NCBI RefSeq assembly: GCF_900637195.1 | Contig: NZ_LR134356.1 | Span: forward strand, 310,001-374,000 | Reading direction: 5' to 3' | Length of the DNA stretch: 64,000 nt | Source: Mycolicibacterium aurum | GTDB taxonomy: Bacteria; Actinomycetota; Actinomycetes; Mycobacteriales; Mycobacteriaceae | Shown: positions 8,630 through 16,929 of the stretch, piece by piece | Numbering within the stretch: the first letter of the stretch is position 1 | Layout: each line of letters opens with the position of its first letter | Notes under the pieces: model-generated | Database searches by the model: none | What the model saw: only the letters and a program-made list of their open reading frames with translations | Told to the model about the DNA's origin: nothing | Translations under genes and position numbers: made by a program

Positions 8630-9226
8630 GTGACCCCGCGCAGGCGACCCGACCGTCCGACGACTGGGCGGCAAGAGCGCGGGGACCGCACCCGAGAACT
8701 GCTGATCGACGAGACGGTGCGATGCATTCGGGAAGAAGGCTTTTCCGCTGCGAGTGCGCGGCACATCATCGAACGCGCCGGCGTCAGCTGGGGTGTCATC
8801 CAACATCACTTCGGCGACCGCGACGGCCTGTTGACTGCGGTGATCGAAGATGCCTTGGACCGTCTGGTGGAATCCCTGGAGACGTTGTCTGATCCCGCGC
8901 AAGCGATGAGCACCGATGAACTCGTGCGGGCAACGTGGGAGGCGTTTGCAAACCCGAAGGCGATGGCCGGATTGGAAATTCTCATCGCGACCAAGCAGTT
9001 GCGCGTCGGAATCGATAACCGGCAGATCGAACGTCTCGGCGCTGCACTGGTCGGTTTGAACGGACGGTTGGACGCCGATGGCGATCAGCAGCACGCCCCT
9101 GCATTGGGCATGCTGCTGTGGACGACCCCGGTGGCGATGATGATAGCCGAGATGTTCGCAACACTCCCCCTTGCCGTGGGCGAGGCGCAGAAAGCTATCG
9201 CGGACCTGATCGACCACCACCGCTGA
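8630..9226 (+). CDS. TetR-family transcriptional regulator of the mce/EBP locus
   Basis: A 198-residue TetR protein. The helix-turn-helix region reads ETVRCIREEGFSAASARHII and ERAGVSWGVIQHHFGDRDGL at about residues 27-67, typical of the family; the ligand domain is hydrophobic, with LGMLLWTTPVAMMIAEMFA near residue 158. It begins with GTG at 8630. It is divergent from the EBP-like gene and convergent with the 3' end of the mce operon, so it lies between the two units that share a palindrome. Mce operons are often controlled by such regulators (Mce3R is a TetR protein in M. tuberculosis). Repression of both units and self-control are inferred. Confidence 0.85.
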   Translation: MTPRRRPDRPTTGRQERGDRTRELLIDETVRCIREEGFSAASARHIIERAGVSWGVIQHHFGDRDGLLTAVIEDALDRLVESLETLSDPAQAMSTDELVRATWEAFANPKAMAGLEILIATKQLRVGIDNRQIERLGAALVGLNGRLDADGDQQHAPALGMLLWTTPVAMMIAEMFATLPLAVGEAQKAIADLIDHHR

Positions 9227-9252
9227 TCAGCGGCGCTGCCGTACCCGCGCAA

Positions 9253-9277
9253 CGTCGTCTCCGCGGCGGATACGACG
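9253..9277. terminator. Hairpin between convergent tetR and mceF
   Basis: CGTCGTCTCC and GGATACGACG form a 10-bp stem with one mismatch around a five-base loop, in the 65-base gap between the two converging genes. There is no T-run, as usual for mycobacterial terminators. It could serve both directions. Confidence 0.45.
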
Positions 9278-9291
9278 CAGCATCCCGGTTG

Positions 9292-10998
9292 TCAGGAACG
9301 TGGAGCAAGCATCAGGTCGACCCAGTTCTCCGCAGGGGAAAATTCTGATCCGCCGGCGGCGTAGACGCTGATGCCTCCGTGGGGATCGAGGAATGCTCCC
9401 GATCTTTCGTCGTAAGCAGCGCTTGGTAACTCAGCGGCTTGCGGCTGGACGCTGCCGGTCGGTGCGGCCTCCGCGGGCAGCGCGGGTGGAGCGGGCGGGC
9501 TTTGCTGCACCGGCGGCTGAGGGCTGGCGGGCGGCCGCCCGGAGGGCGGAAGGGTCTGGTCCGGCGGTGCCTGGTAGGGCAGCGGAAAGGGTTGTGGCCC
9601 CGGCGTATTCGGTGGAACAGGCAGAGGGTACGGCGGCGTCAGTGCTGGGCCCGGGCCTGGCGCTACACCGGGCGGCAAATTGACCACAGGCGGCCCGGGG
9701 TCGTAGTCGGCCTCGGGGGGAATATAGGGATATTTGTTCTGCGGCAGCGTCATACGTGGGTCAGTGACGGGGGTGCCGTAAGGAACCGTTGGCCCGCGCC
9801 ACGGGTTGCTGCCCAGGGGGACGTAGCCTTCGGGGTCGCGGCACAGCTGTACCGTAGGCGCGCGTTTGCCGGGAAATTCCATGCATGGATAGTTGCGGGC
9901 GCCCCGAACGACGGTCGCGTCGTTCTGGGCAGTCTTGCAGTACATCCCCTGCGGCACTTCACGTAACGTCTCGTCGGCAGGGCTCCGGATTTGTGTGGGC
10001 GGCATATAGCCGACCGAACATGGCGGGGGGTCACCCAAGTTGATCTTGAAGTCGGTCTTGGCGCCTTCGTCGAGGGGCTCCTGGGTGGAGATGGTCGTGA
10101 GCGCGGCGGTGAGCGCAGGGAAGATGACCAGCGCTTGTTCGATGGACTTGTGGTAGATGACGCCGATGCGGCCGAAGTTGGCGAGGTTCGCGGCGAGCAT
10201 GGGAAAGGACGGACTGATGCCGGCGAACGTGGCACCTGCCTGCTCGGCGGCGCCGGGTGCGGTGCGGAGCAACGTGCGTAGTTGGGGATCGGCGGTGCGC
10301 ACGTCCGTGGTGAAGCGTGCCAAGCTGTCGGCGAGTTGTTTGATGTCGTCGCCACTGCGGATCTGGACGTCCAGGAATGGTCCCGCCTGATCAATCAGCG
10401 CGGTGGTCTCAGTGGCGTGGGAGTTGGCTTCGTCGACAAGAAGACGTGAAGATTCGAGTAAGCGTGCCAGTTCTGGTCCGGAACCGTCGAACGCCTTGAA
10501 GGTTTCGCGCAACAGGTCCTGCAGCCGACTATTGCTGAGGGAGTCGACGAGCTTTTCGGCCTCCTTCAACGTTCCCGCGACATCCTGGCTCAATACAGTG
10601 TGATCCCTGGCGATCCGTGAACCGTCGCGCAATGTTGGTGTTGACGCATCGGAGGTCGGGGTGAGCTCGACGTATTGTTCGCCGATGGCCGACGCGCTCT
10701 TGACCGTCGCGGTCACGCTTTCCGGCACTGCAGTGTCACTGTCGAGCCGCAAAGTCGCGTCCACACCGCCGTCATGGGACAACGCGATCGCAGTGACCCG
10801 ACCGATGGTGGTGCCACGGTAAGTCACATTGGCGTTTTGATACAGACCACCGGTAGCCGAGAAGTTGGCGGAGACTTCGTAACTGCCGATACCGAGCGCG
10901 TCGGGGACTTTGAGATAGAGCAGCGAGACCGCCGTCACCGAGATCACGGTGATGACAGCGAATATCGCGAGCTGCCAGCGCACCAAACGGGTCAACAT
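9292..10998 (-). CDS. mceF: MceF, Mce-family substrate-binding subunit
   Basis: A 568-residue protein, the last gene of the mce operon. It has one N-terminal transmembrane helix (IFAVITVISVTAVSLLYLKV), an MCE domain with VSANFSATGGLYQNANVTYR and GTTIGRVTAI at residues 42-72, a long helical region to about 300, then a Pro-rich C-terminal tail of about 170 residues. Mce proteins form a hexameric tube carrying lipids or sterols from the outer to the inner membrane. Its ATG overlaps the mceE stop by one base. The tail is longer than in many MceF proteins and ends VDLMLAPRS. Confidence 0.9.
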   Translation of the reverse strand: MLTRLVRWQLAIFAVITVISVTAVSLLYLKVPDALGIGSYEVSANFSATGGLYQNANVTYRGTTIGRVTAIALSHDGGVDATLRLDSDTAVPESVTATVKSASAIGEQYVELTPTSDASTPTLRDGSRIARDHTVLSQDVAGTLKEAEKLVDSLSNSRLQDLLRETFKAFDGSGPELARLLESSRLLVDEANSHATETTALIDQAGPFLDVQIRSGDDIKQLADSLARFTTDVRTADPQLRTLLRTAPGAAEQAGATFAGISPSFPMLAANLANFGRIGVIYHKSIEQALVIFPALTAALTTISTQEPLDEGAKTDFKINLGDPPPCSVGYMPPTQIRSPADETLREVPQGMYCKTAQNDATVVRGARNYPCMEFPGKRAPTVQLCRDPEGYVPLGSNPWRGPTVPYGTPVTDPRMTLPQNKYPYIPPEADYDPGPPVVNLPPGVAPGPGPALTPPYPLPVPPNTPGPQPFPLPYQAPPDQTLPPSGRPPASPQPPVQQSPPAPPALPAEAAPTGSVQPQAAELPSAAYDERSGAFLDPHGGISVYAAGGSEFSPAENWVDLMLAPRS

Positions 10999-12158
10999 CA
11001 GCCGGGTGCTCCCGATAGCGGCGGGATCGTGAACGGGTCCGCAGCCTGCCCGGAAAGATTCGCCATCGCGCCGGTAAGAAAGTCCGGTGGGTTCACTACC
11101 TCGCTGAGGTGCTTCATGTTCGGATCCAGCCGCGACGTGGTGAAGACCGTCTCCCCAAGGCGGCGCAAGGTGAGGTCGATCGTGACGAAGGCGTTGAGGA
11201 AGTCTCCCCGCACGGCCTGGTCAAGGTAGGCGCCGGGTAGGGGAAAGGTCGGGAGGTAGGGCAACGAATCGACCACGTCGTCGGCGCTGTCGGCGAACGC
11301 CTTCACTACGGGGTAGGCGTCCTTGAGGTCTGCTGCGAGGTCGGCCTTGGTCTGCGACAGCAGCCGCGCGGCCACTTCGGACAACCGTTTGAGCGCCGCG
11401 AATGCGTTGACCACATTGTCGGCGTTGTCATTGAGGACCCCTAGCGCGCCCGGCAGGGCATCGAGGGCGCGAGCGAGTTTGTCGTTGCCGTCGGCGAGAA
11501 TCCGCGCGACGCGATCGAGTCCTTCGGCTGCGGCAATGATGTCGTCGGTCTGCTGATCAATCGATGCTGCCAGCTCGGCCAAGCGCGGGATGAGCCCGTC
11601 GAACTGGCTCGCGCGCCCTACCACGGCTGCGTAGAGCTCATCGGTAATATCCTGCAGCGCGCCGAGATTGCCCTTGCTGACGACGATGCCGAGCGACGAC
11701 AGCACTTCCTCTGTGGTGGGGTAGTTTGCAGCTTGGCTAATGGGAATGGTTGCACCGCTGGACAAATGCCCGACGGCTGGCGTGGTGTCGGGGGTAGCGA
11801 GCTCGATATGTTGGGATCCCAGCAGTGAGGTCTGGGCCACCCGTACTACTGCATTGGCGGGTAGGTCGACCTCCGAGGCCAGTGAGAGTTTCACCGCGGC
11901 ATAGAAGCTGCCGTCGCTACGCTGCATTGCCTCGACTCCCGACACGCTGCCAACGGTCACGTCGTCGACCTTGACCGGCGAGTTTTGGGGAAGGCTCGAC
12001 ACGTTGGGTAGTTCCACTGTGACGACAAATGATCCTTTGCCGTGGCCGACGGTGCCGGGCATGTCCAGTGAGTTCACGCCCGTGAACTGACATCCAGTGA
12101 CGAGCAGGGTAACAACGGTGAGGCTGGCCGCGCTGCGCCGAGAGCGTGTGGTTGGCAC
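10998..12158 (-). CDS. mceE: MceE, Mce-family lipoprotein
   Basis: A 386-residue Mce subunit with a lipobox LLVTGC (Cys23), as expected for the E position (LprK-like in mce1). The MCE domain follows (FVVTVELPNVSSLPQNSPV and KVDDVTVGSVSGVEA), then a helical region with coiled-coil character. GTG at 12158 is chosen: it overlaps the last base of the mceD stop, and GGAGG stands five bases ahead. A longer frame to 12440 exists but would run antisense-free through the mceD proline repeats and put the lipobox far from the start. The acylated E subunit is thought to cap or anchor the Mce tube. Confidence 0.9.
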   Translation of the reverse strand: MPTTRSRRSAASLTVVTLLVTGCQFTGVNSLDMPGTVGHGKGSFVVTVELPNVSSLPQNSPVKVDDVTVGSVSGVEAMQRSDGSFYAAVKLSLASEVDLPANAVVRVAQTSLLGSQHIELATPDTTPAVGHLSSGATIPISQAANYPTTEEVLSSLGIVVSKGNLGALQDITDELYAAVVGRASQFDGLIPRLAELAASIDQQTDDIIAAAEGLDRVARILADGNDKLARALDALPGALGVLNDNADNVVNAFAALKRLSEVAARLLSQTKADLAADLKDAYPVVKAFADSADDVVDSLPYLPTFPLPGAYLDQAVRGDFLNAFVTIDLTLRRLGETVFTTSRLDPNMKHLSEVVNPPDFLTGAMANLSGQAADPFTIPPLSGAPG

Positions 12159-13642
12159 TAGCCACCTCCATGGGTGTCGACGGGAGGAGCCTGCGTTGCC
12201 GGAGGGGGCGGGAATCCCGGCGGTGGCGGGCTGAGCTCGGTGGGAGAGGGCAGGAAACCCGGCGGTGGCGGACTGAGCTCGGTGGGAGGCGGCGGGAAGC
12301 CGACAGGCGGAGGGCTGGACTGTGCCGGAGCGGACGGAGGGCCTCCGTCCGCCGGTGGCGGAGCGGCTGGTAGCAGCAAGCTGGTGAGATCTCCGTCTGC
12401 AGGTACCGACGGAGGTGTCACCCCCGGTGCGGGGAGCCATTGCAGTTGGGACACCGGAGTCCGGGACTTCGCTTCGGTCTCTGGAGTGTCGTAGGTGACC
12501 TGTCCCTTGTAGGCGGTGATGCTGGTGATCGGGCGCAACAGGATTGGCGGGTAGTTCGCAGTTATGCGGTCAAGTACCGGTGCCATCCGCTGGCGGCAGA
12601 TCTCGGCGCGTTTGTAGTAATCCGGTGTCGCGCCGGTTTCCACCGATCCACAGACCAGTTGCACCGGATTCGCAAATGACGGCACGGTGAGGATGCCCGA
12701 CACCGACCCTTGCGCCGGGTTGTAGATGTTGTAAAAGTTTTGCAGGCCATGGGGTGCCATGTGAAGGATCTGCTCAATATCCTCGCCGTGATCGTTAAGC
12801 AGCGTCGTGAAGTTGGTCAGCTTGTCGATCTGGCCGATGAGTGCTTCGTTGTTGTCCCTGAGGAATCCTCGGATGTCGGACAGCGCGCCGTTGAGGGTGT
12901 CCAGCGACGCGCTGAGGTCGGTCGAGCTGTCGGCGAGCACCTGTGACACCGAAGCGATATGGCTGGAGAATGCCACGATCTCTTCATTGCTGTTCGACAG
13001 TGCATCGACGAGGGTGTGCAGATTCTTGACTGTTCCCAGCAGGTCTGTGCGCGAATCACCCAGGCGGCCCGCGGTTTGGGAGAGTTCTCGCACTGCTTGG
13101 CGGAATGACTCGCCTTGGCCGTCGAAGGTATCGGCGGCTTGGTTGACAAATGATGTGAGCGGACCCTGCAGCGACCCCGGCTGGGGGCCCAATTGGGCAC
13201 TGAGTTGGGTCAGTTCCGCTTTGACGTCGTCCCATTCCACCGGCACCGCTGTGCGGTCGGTATCGATGACGGTGCCATCGGTCATCGCCGGACCGTCGGC
13301 GTATACCGGGGTCAGTTCGATGAATCTGGCTGAGACGAGGTTGGGTGCGACGAGCAACGCTTGGGCATCGGCGGGGATGTGAATATTGTTGCCGACGGTC
13401 ATTTTCACGGACGTGTGCGTTACGGACGGTTCGATCGAGGTGATGGTGCCCACTGGGACGCCCGCCACCTTTACTTCGTCGCCGGGATAGAGCCCGACCG
13501 CCGAGGTAAACAGCGCCTCAAGTCGCAATGGGTGCGGACGCGGCCACACCATGTAGGTGCTTGCACCGAGCATCAGTACCAGGGCGGCGAGGGCGGCGTT
13601 GCGGATCCGGTTGCGCCAGTGTGATTTATCGGCAGTCATCAC
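12158..13642 (-). CDS. mceD: MceD, Mce-family subunit with proline-rich repeat tail
   Basis: A 494-residue Mce subunit. It has one N-terminal helix (AALAALVLMLGASTYMVW), an MCE domain (LFTSAVGLYPGDEVKVAGVP then VGTITSIEP), a long helical stretch with repeated heptad-like residues, and a C-terminal proline-rich region. The tail carries a 42-bp DNA tandem repeat at 12211-12312 encoding about two and a half copies of a PPPGF-P-P-TELSP unit. Start is GTG 13642 or the adjacent ATG 13639; the GTG overlaps the mceC stop (GTGA). The tail probably projects in the periplasm. Substrate is not deducible from sequence. Confidence 0.9.
   Translation of the reverse strand: MMTADKSHWRNRIRNAALAALVLMLGASTYMVWPRPHPLRLEALFTSAVGLYPGDEVKVAGVPVGTITSIEPSVTHTSVKMTVGNNIHIPADAQALLVAPNLVSARFIELTPVYADGPAMTDGTVIDTDRTAVPVEWDDVKAELTQLSAQLGPQPGSLQGPLTSFVNQAADTFDGQGESFRQAVRELSQTAGRLGDSRTDLLGTVKNLHTLVDALSNSNEEIVAFSSHIASVSQVLADSSTDLSASLDTLNGALSDIRGFLRDNNEALIGQIDKLTNFTTLLNDHGEDIEQILHMAPHGLQNFYNIYNPAQGSVSGILTVPSFANPVQLVCGSVETGATPDYYKRAEICRQRMAPVLDRITANYPPILLRPITSITAYKGQVTYDTPETEAKSRTPVSQLQWLPAPGVTPPSVPADGDLTSLLLPAAPPPADGGPPSAPAQSSPPPVGFPPPPTELSPPPPGFLPSPTELSPPPPGFPPPPATQAPPVDTHGGG
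12211..12312. repeat. 42-bp tandem repeat in the 3' end of mceD
   Basis: Two full 42-bp copies (12211-12252 and 12253-12294) with few differences, followed by a partial degenerate copy. The unit length is a multiple of three, so copy-number change would lengthen or shorten the proline-rich MceD tail in frame. Confidence 0.7.
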
Positions 13643-14712
13643 GGTGACCTCGGCCTGATGATGGCTCGGTCGACGATGACTCCCCGGAGGAAGTCGGCCA
13701 GGCTGTCCGGTAGCTTGCCGGGCTGGAAGTAGGCGTCCAAAGCCATTCCGGTGATTTGTGGTGGGGGCACACCGTAGACGTTGGCGCTGAAGCCTGGTCC
13801 TGAGCCCACGACTTCTCCGAGCTGATTGGCGAAGTTCGGAAGTCGCCGCAGAGAGTCGTCGATTTGTGCGCGGCGGGTCTCGAGGTTGTCGAGCACCAGG
13901 TTCAGCTTGGTGAGGGCAGGCCCGAACTCCTTGCGGTTGTCGGCGACGAAGCCTGTAATTTGCCGCGCAAGATCGTCGATTCCGCCGATCAGGATCCCCA
14001 ACGACCGCCTTTTCTGCGACAGTGCGGCGAACAGCTGGTTGCCTTCCACGATGAGCTGGTTCATCTGCTTTGATCTGTGCGCCAGCACGTCGGACACGGC
14101 TTTGGCGCGTGCCAGCAGTTGTTGGATCTGGTCGTCGCGGTCATTGATGCTGCGCGACAATGCGGTCACGCCGTCGAGGGTGCCGCGAAGCTGCGGCGTG
14201 GCATCGCGCATAGCGTCGGTTAATACGCCCAATGCTTCGGTAAGCCGAGACTTGTCAAGGTCGCCGACATTGCGTCCGAGATCCTGTAGTGCGGTGCTCA
14301 GCGAATACGGGGTTGTGGTGCGTCCCAAAGGAATTGTTGTCACTGAACCTGACCCGGCGGGCGCGACCTCCAAGGCTTTCTGTCCAAGGACTGTGTCGGA
14401 TTTGATGGCGACCGTAGATTGATCGCCGATCTTTAAGTCGCTGTCGACGGTGAAACTGACCTTGGCTGTGCGATTCTCCAGTTCGACGGTCTTGACCGTC
14501 CCCACGCTGTAGCCAAAGATCTGGACGTCATTTCCGGGCACGATTCCGGCGGCGTTGACGAAGTAGGCGTCGTAGTGGCGGCCTTGCGGCCAGAACGGCA
14601 GCTGAGAGTACCCAAACGAGACCAGCATCAGGCAGACCACCAGCACGATGCCGAAGATGCCAGTGCGCAGGGGGTCGCGTTCGTATGGTGCGGATTCAAT
14701 TCTTGAAGGCAC
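13639..14712 (-). CDS. mceC: MceC, Mce-family subunit
   Basis: A 357-residue Mce subunit with one N-terminal helix (GIFGIVLVVCLMLVSFGYS) and an MCE domain (YFVNAAGIVPGNDVQIFGYS, VGTVKTVEL). The helical domain ends with FSANVYGVPPPQITGM near residue 315. GTG at 14712 is preferred: GGGA stands a few bases before it and the overlap with mceB is short. An ATG at 14763 would add 17 residues and overlap mceB by 68 bases. Typical MceC proteins have a short N-terminal arm before the helix, which fits the shorter start. Confidence 0.85.
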   Translation of the reverse strand: MPSRIESAPYERDPLRTGIFGIVLVVCLMLVSFGYSQLPFWPQGRHYDAYFVNAAGIVPGNDVQIFGYSVGTVKTVELENRTAKVSFTVDSDLKIGDQSTVAIKSDTVLGQKALEVAPAGSGSVTTIPLGRTTTPYSLSTALQDLGRNVGDLDKSRLTEALGVLTDAMRDATPQLRGTLDGVTALSRSINDRDDQIQQLLARAKAVSDVLAHRSKQMNQLIVEGNQLFAALSQKRRSLGILIGGIDDLARQITGFVADNRKEFGPALTKLNLVLDNLETRRAQIDDSLRRLPNFANQLGEVVGSGPGFSANVYGVPPPQITGMALDAYFQPGKLPDSLADFLRGVIVDRAIIRPRSP

Positions 14713-15727
14713 AGCGTCCCTTAGTCGGATCGACGGGTGCGGCGGCGGGGATGAGGATGTCACTTCCGGCGGGGCCGTTGAGCTTGAACTGGATGGAGCA
14801 GAAGAAGATGTTGAAAAACGATCCGTAGGCGCCCAGTGACGCCAGCCGGGCGTAGTTCGTGGGCGTGCGGTCTAGGACCGCGTTCACCTCGTCCTTGCGG
14901 TCATCCAACGTGGTCGCCAGCGGGCGCACGTTCTCGATCACCCCTTGAAGGGGACGGCGCGATGAGGCGAGCAGGTCAGTTAGGTCGCTTTGCGCGGACG
15001 CGAGCGGGTCGATCGCACCCGCGATCGGATCTCGACCTTGGTTCAACGTCGTAACGAGCTTCTGCAACTGGTCGATGCTGGTGTCCAGCTGCGAACTCTT
15101 CTCGTCCACCGAGCCGAGGACAGTGTTGAGATTCGAGATGACCTCGCCAATGAGTTCATCACGTGCTGCCAGTGATTGAGTAAACGACCCTGTGCTGGAC
15201 AGCAGGTCCGCCAGCGGTCCACCATCGCCCTGCAGCAGCTCGATCATGGCATTGCTGACTTCGTTGATCTTAGTTCCGTCGAGCCCTTTCAGAACCGGGC
15301 GCAGGCCCCCTAGCAAGGCATCGAGGTCCAGCGCCGGTTGCGTATTGGATCGGGGGATGGTGGAGCCGGCGGCCAGCTTGCGGAGGTCGCCCGGCCCTGC
15401 GGTGATCTCCAGGTAGCGGTTGCCGACGAGGTCTTCGTACCGGATGACGGCACGCGTCGAGGTATATAGCTGGTACCGGTCATTGACGTCGAAAGTCACG
15501 TTCACGTGATCGCCGGCAATGGCGATGTTCTTTACGCTGCCGACGGTGACTCCCGAGATGCGGACGTCTTGGCCGGCCTTGAGGCGTGAGACCGATGCAA
15601 ACTCGGCGCGATACTCATGCCCGGAACCAAATTTGAACTTACCGAAGGTAATGACCAGCACTGCGGCGATGAGAACCATCACCACGGTGAACACAGCCAC
15701 CTTCACGCCAGTACGCCGTTCTGGCAT
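14696..15727 (-). CDS. mceB: MceB, Mce-family subunit
   Basis: A 343-residue Mce subunit. The transmembrane helix is at about residues 10-28 (VAVFTVVMVLIAAVLVITFG), followed by the MCE domain with RAEFASVSRLKAGQDVRISG and VTVGSVKNIAI at 39-69. The C-terminal helical part ends with YGSFFNIFFCSIQFKLNGP, the conserved MceB ending in which two cysteines frame the terminal residues. The ATG overlaps the mceA stop by one base (TGATG), so translation of A and B is coupled. Confidence 0.92.
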   Translation of the reverse strand: MPERRTGVKVAVFTVVMVLIAAVLVITFGKFKFGSGHEYRAEFASVSRLKAGQDVRISGVTVGSVKNIAIAGDHVNVTFDVNDRYQLYTSTRAVIRYEDLVGNRYLEITAGPGDLRKLAAGSTIPRSNTQPALDLDALLGGLRPVLKGLDGTKINEVSNAMIELLQGDGGPLADLLSSTGSFTQSLAARDELIGEVISNLNTVLGSVDEKSSQLDTSIDQLQKLVTTLNQGRDPIAGAIDPLASAQSDLTDLLASSRRPLQGVIENVRPLATTLDDRKDEVNAVLDRTPTNYARLASLGAYGSFFNIFFCSIQFKLNGPAGSDILIPAAAPVDPTKGRCAFKN

Positions 15728-16929
15728 CAGTAGTCGTCCCGTTCGGCATAGGCGCCGTTAAAAAGAAACTGCAACGTTGAGGGTGCGTCGAACTGCAACT
15801 CCGTGTTGGGCTGATAAGGGACATAGGCGTTGTCGGTAACCAAGAACGGCGCGTGGTAGTACGACCCACCGAACTGCTTAGTCGGCAGATCGGGCAGCCC
15901 ACGGCAATTCGGGCCGCCCGAGGCGTTGACGATGGGCAGACTCTCGGGGTACGTGTAGGGCGCCGAACCGGGAATGAAGCTCACTGAGACAAACAATCCG
16001 GGCACGGTCCCGCCGAGGCTAGGGCCGTACCGCTCGTCCAACGTGGCGATCGCCTTGAAGATGCACCCATACTCAGGTGAATAGTCGGCGAGCACCTTGA
16101 GTGGGGCCCGTAGCCTTTGCACCGCGTTGACCAGATCCTCCTCTGCGGGCGCTAACGCGTTGTATCCGTTGTCCGCCAAGCCAACCGCTGCGAGGAGCGT
16201 TGCGGTGAGGTCCCCGCGGGAATCGACGAGAGTATCGCTGAGGGCCGGGGTGTTATCGAGTACCTCAACGAGGTCGGGGGCGGCATCGGCGTAGATGTTG
16301 GCAACGTCGGCGGCCTTCTGGAAGTCATTCTGCAGCGTTGGCAGCTTCGGATTGATCTGTGTGAGAAGGGTGTTGATGCCAGCGAGCGTCGCACCGAGGT
16401 CATCTCCGTTATTGCGCAGACCCGTGCTGACGGCCGTTAACGTTGCATTGAGTTCGATTGGGTTGATCTTGTGCAGAGTGTTGACCAGCGTTTGAAACAA
16501 GGTGTTCACCTCGACCGACACCGACCCCGCCTGCAGGTGCGCCCCCGGCGCCAGAGCCGTGGGTGATGGGGCGTCCGGCGGCATGAATTCGACAGCTTTC
16601 GCACCAAAGACCGTGTTGCTGGCAATCCGAATGAGGGCGTTCGACGGAATGAAGGTCATCTGGTCGCTGCGGATAGCGAGGGTGAGCCGGGCGTCGTTGC
16701 CGTCATACTCGACAGCACTCACCTTGCCCACTTGGAGGCCGAGGTACTTGACCTTGGCATCGGGTTCCATCAGCAGGCCAGCCCTTGGCGATGTCACGAT
16801 GACGGCGGCGGTCGGCGTGAATGCCCCCGCGTAGGAGAAATAGGTAAGCACTGCAACAGCGGCGATCGCGCCAACGAGCACCAGAGCTGCGATCCTCACG
16901 GCGACACGGTGCGTAACCCGCGTAGTCAA
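15727..16929 (-). CDS. mceA: MceA, first subunit of the mce operon
   Basis: A 400-residue Mce subunit with one N-terminal helix (IAALVLVGAIAAVAVLTYFS), the MCE domain (AAVIVTSPRAGLLMEPDAKV, then KYLGLQVGKVSAVE), and a helical domain ending in the conserved MceA region PSLGGTVPGLFVSVSF. A TTG at 16929 with GGGG six bases upstream is taken as the start; an in-frame stop lies not far upstream, so no longer reading is possible beyond a CTG. No yrbE permease genes precede it, unlike standard mce operons. A palindrome matching the one before the EBP-like gene lies 145 bases upstream. Confidence 0.9.
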   Translation of the reverse strand: MTTRVTHRVAVRIAALVLVGAIAAVAVLTYFSYAGAFTPTAAVIVTSPRAGLLMEPDAKVKYLGLQVGKVSAVEYDGNDARLTLAIRSDQMTFIPSNALIRIASNTVFGAKAVEFMPPDAPSPTALAPGAHLQAGSVSVEVNTLFQTLVNTLHKINPIELNATLTAVSTGLRNNGDDLGATLAGINTLLTQINPKLPTLQNDFQKAADVANIYADAAPDLVEVLDNTPALSDTLVDSRGDLTATLLAAVGLADNGYNALAPAEEDLVNAVQRLRAPLKVLADYSPEYGCIFKAIATLDERYGPSLGGTVPGLFVSVSFIPGSAPYTYPESLPIVNASGGPNCRGLPDLPTKQFGGSYYHAPFLVTDNAYVPYQPNTELQFDAPSTLQFLFNGAYAERDDY

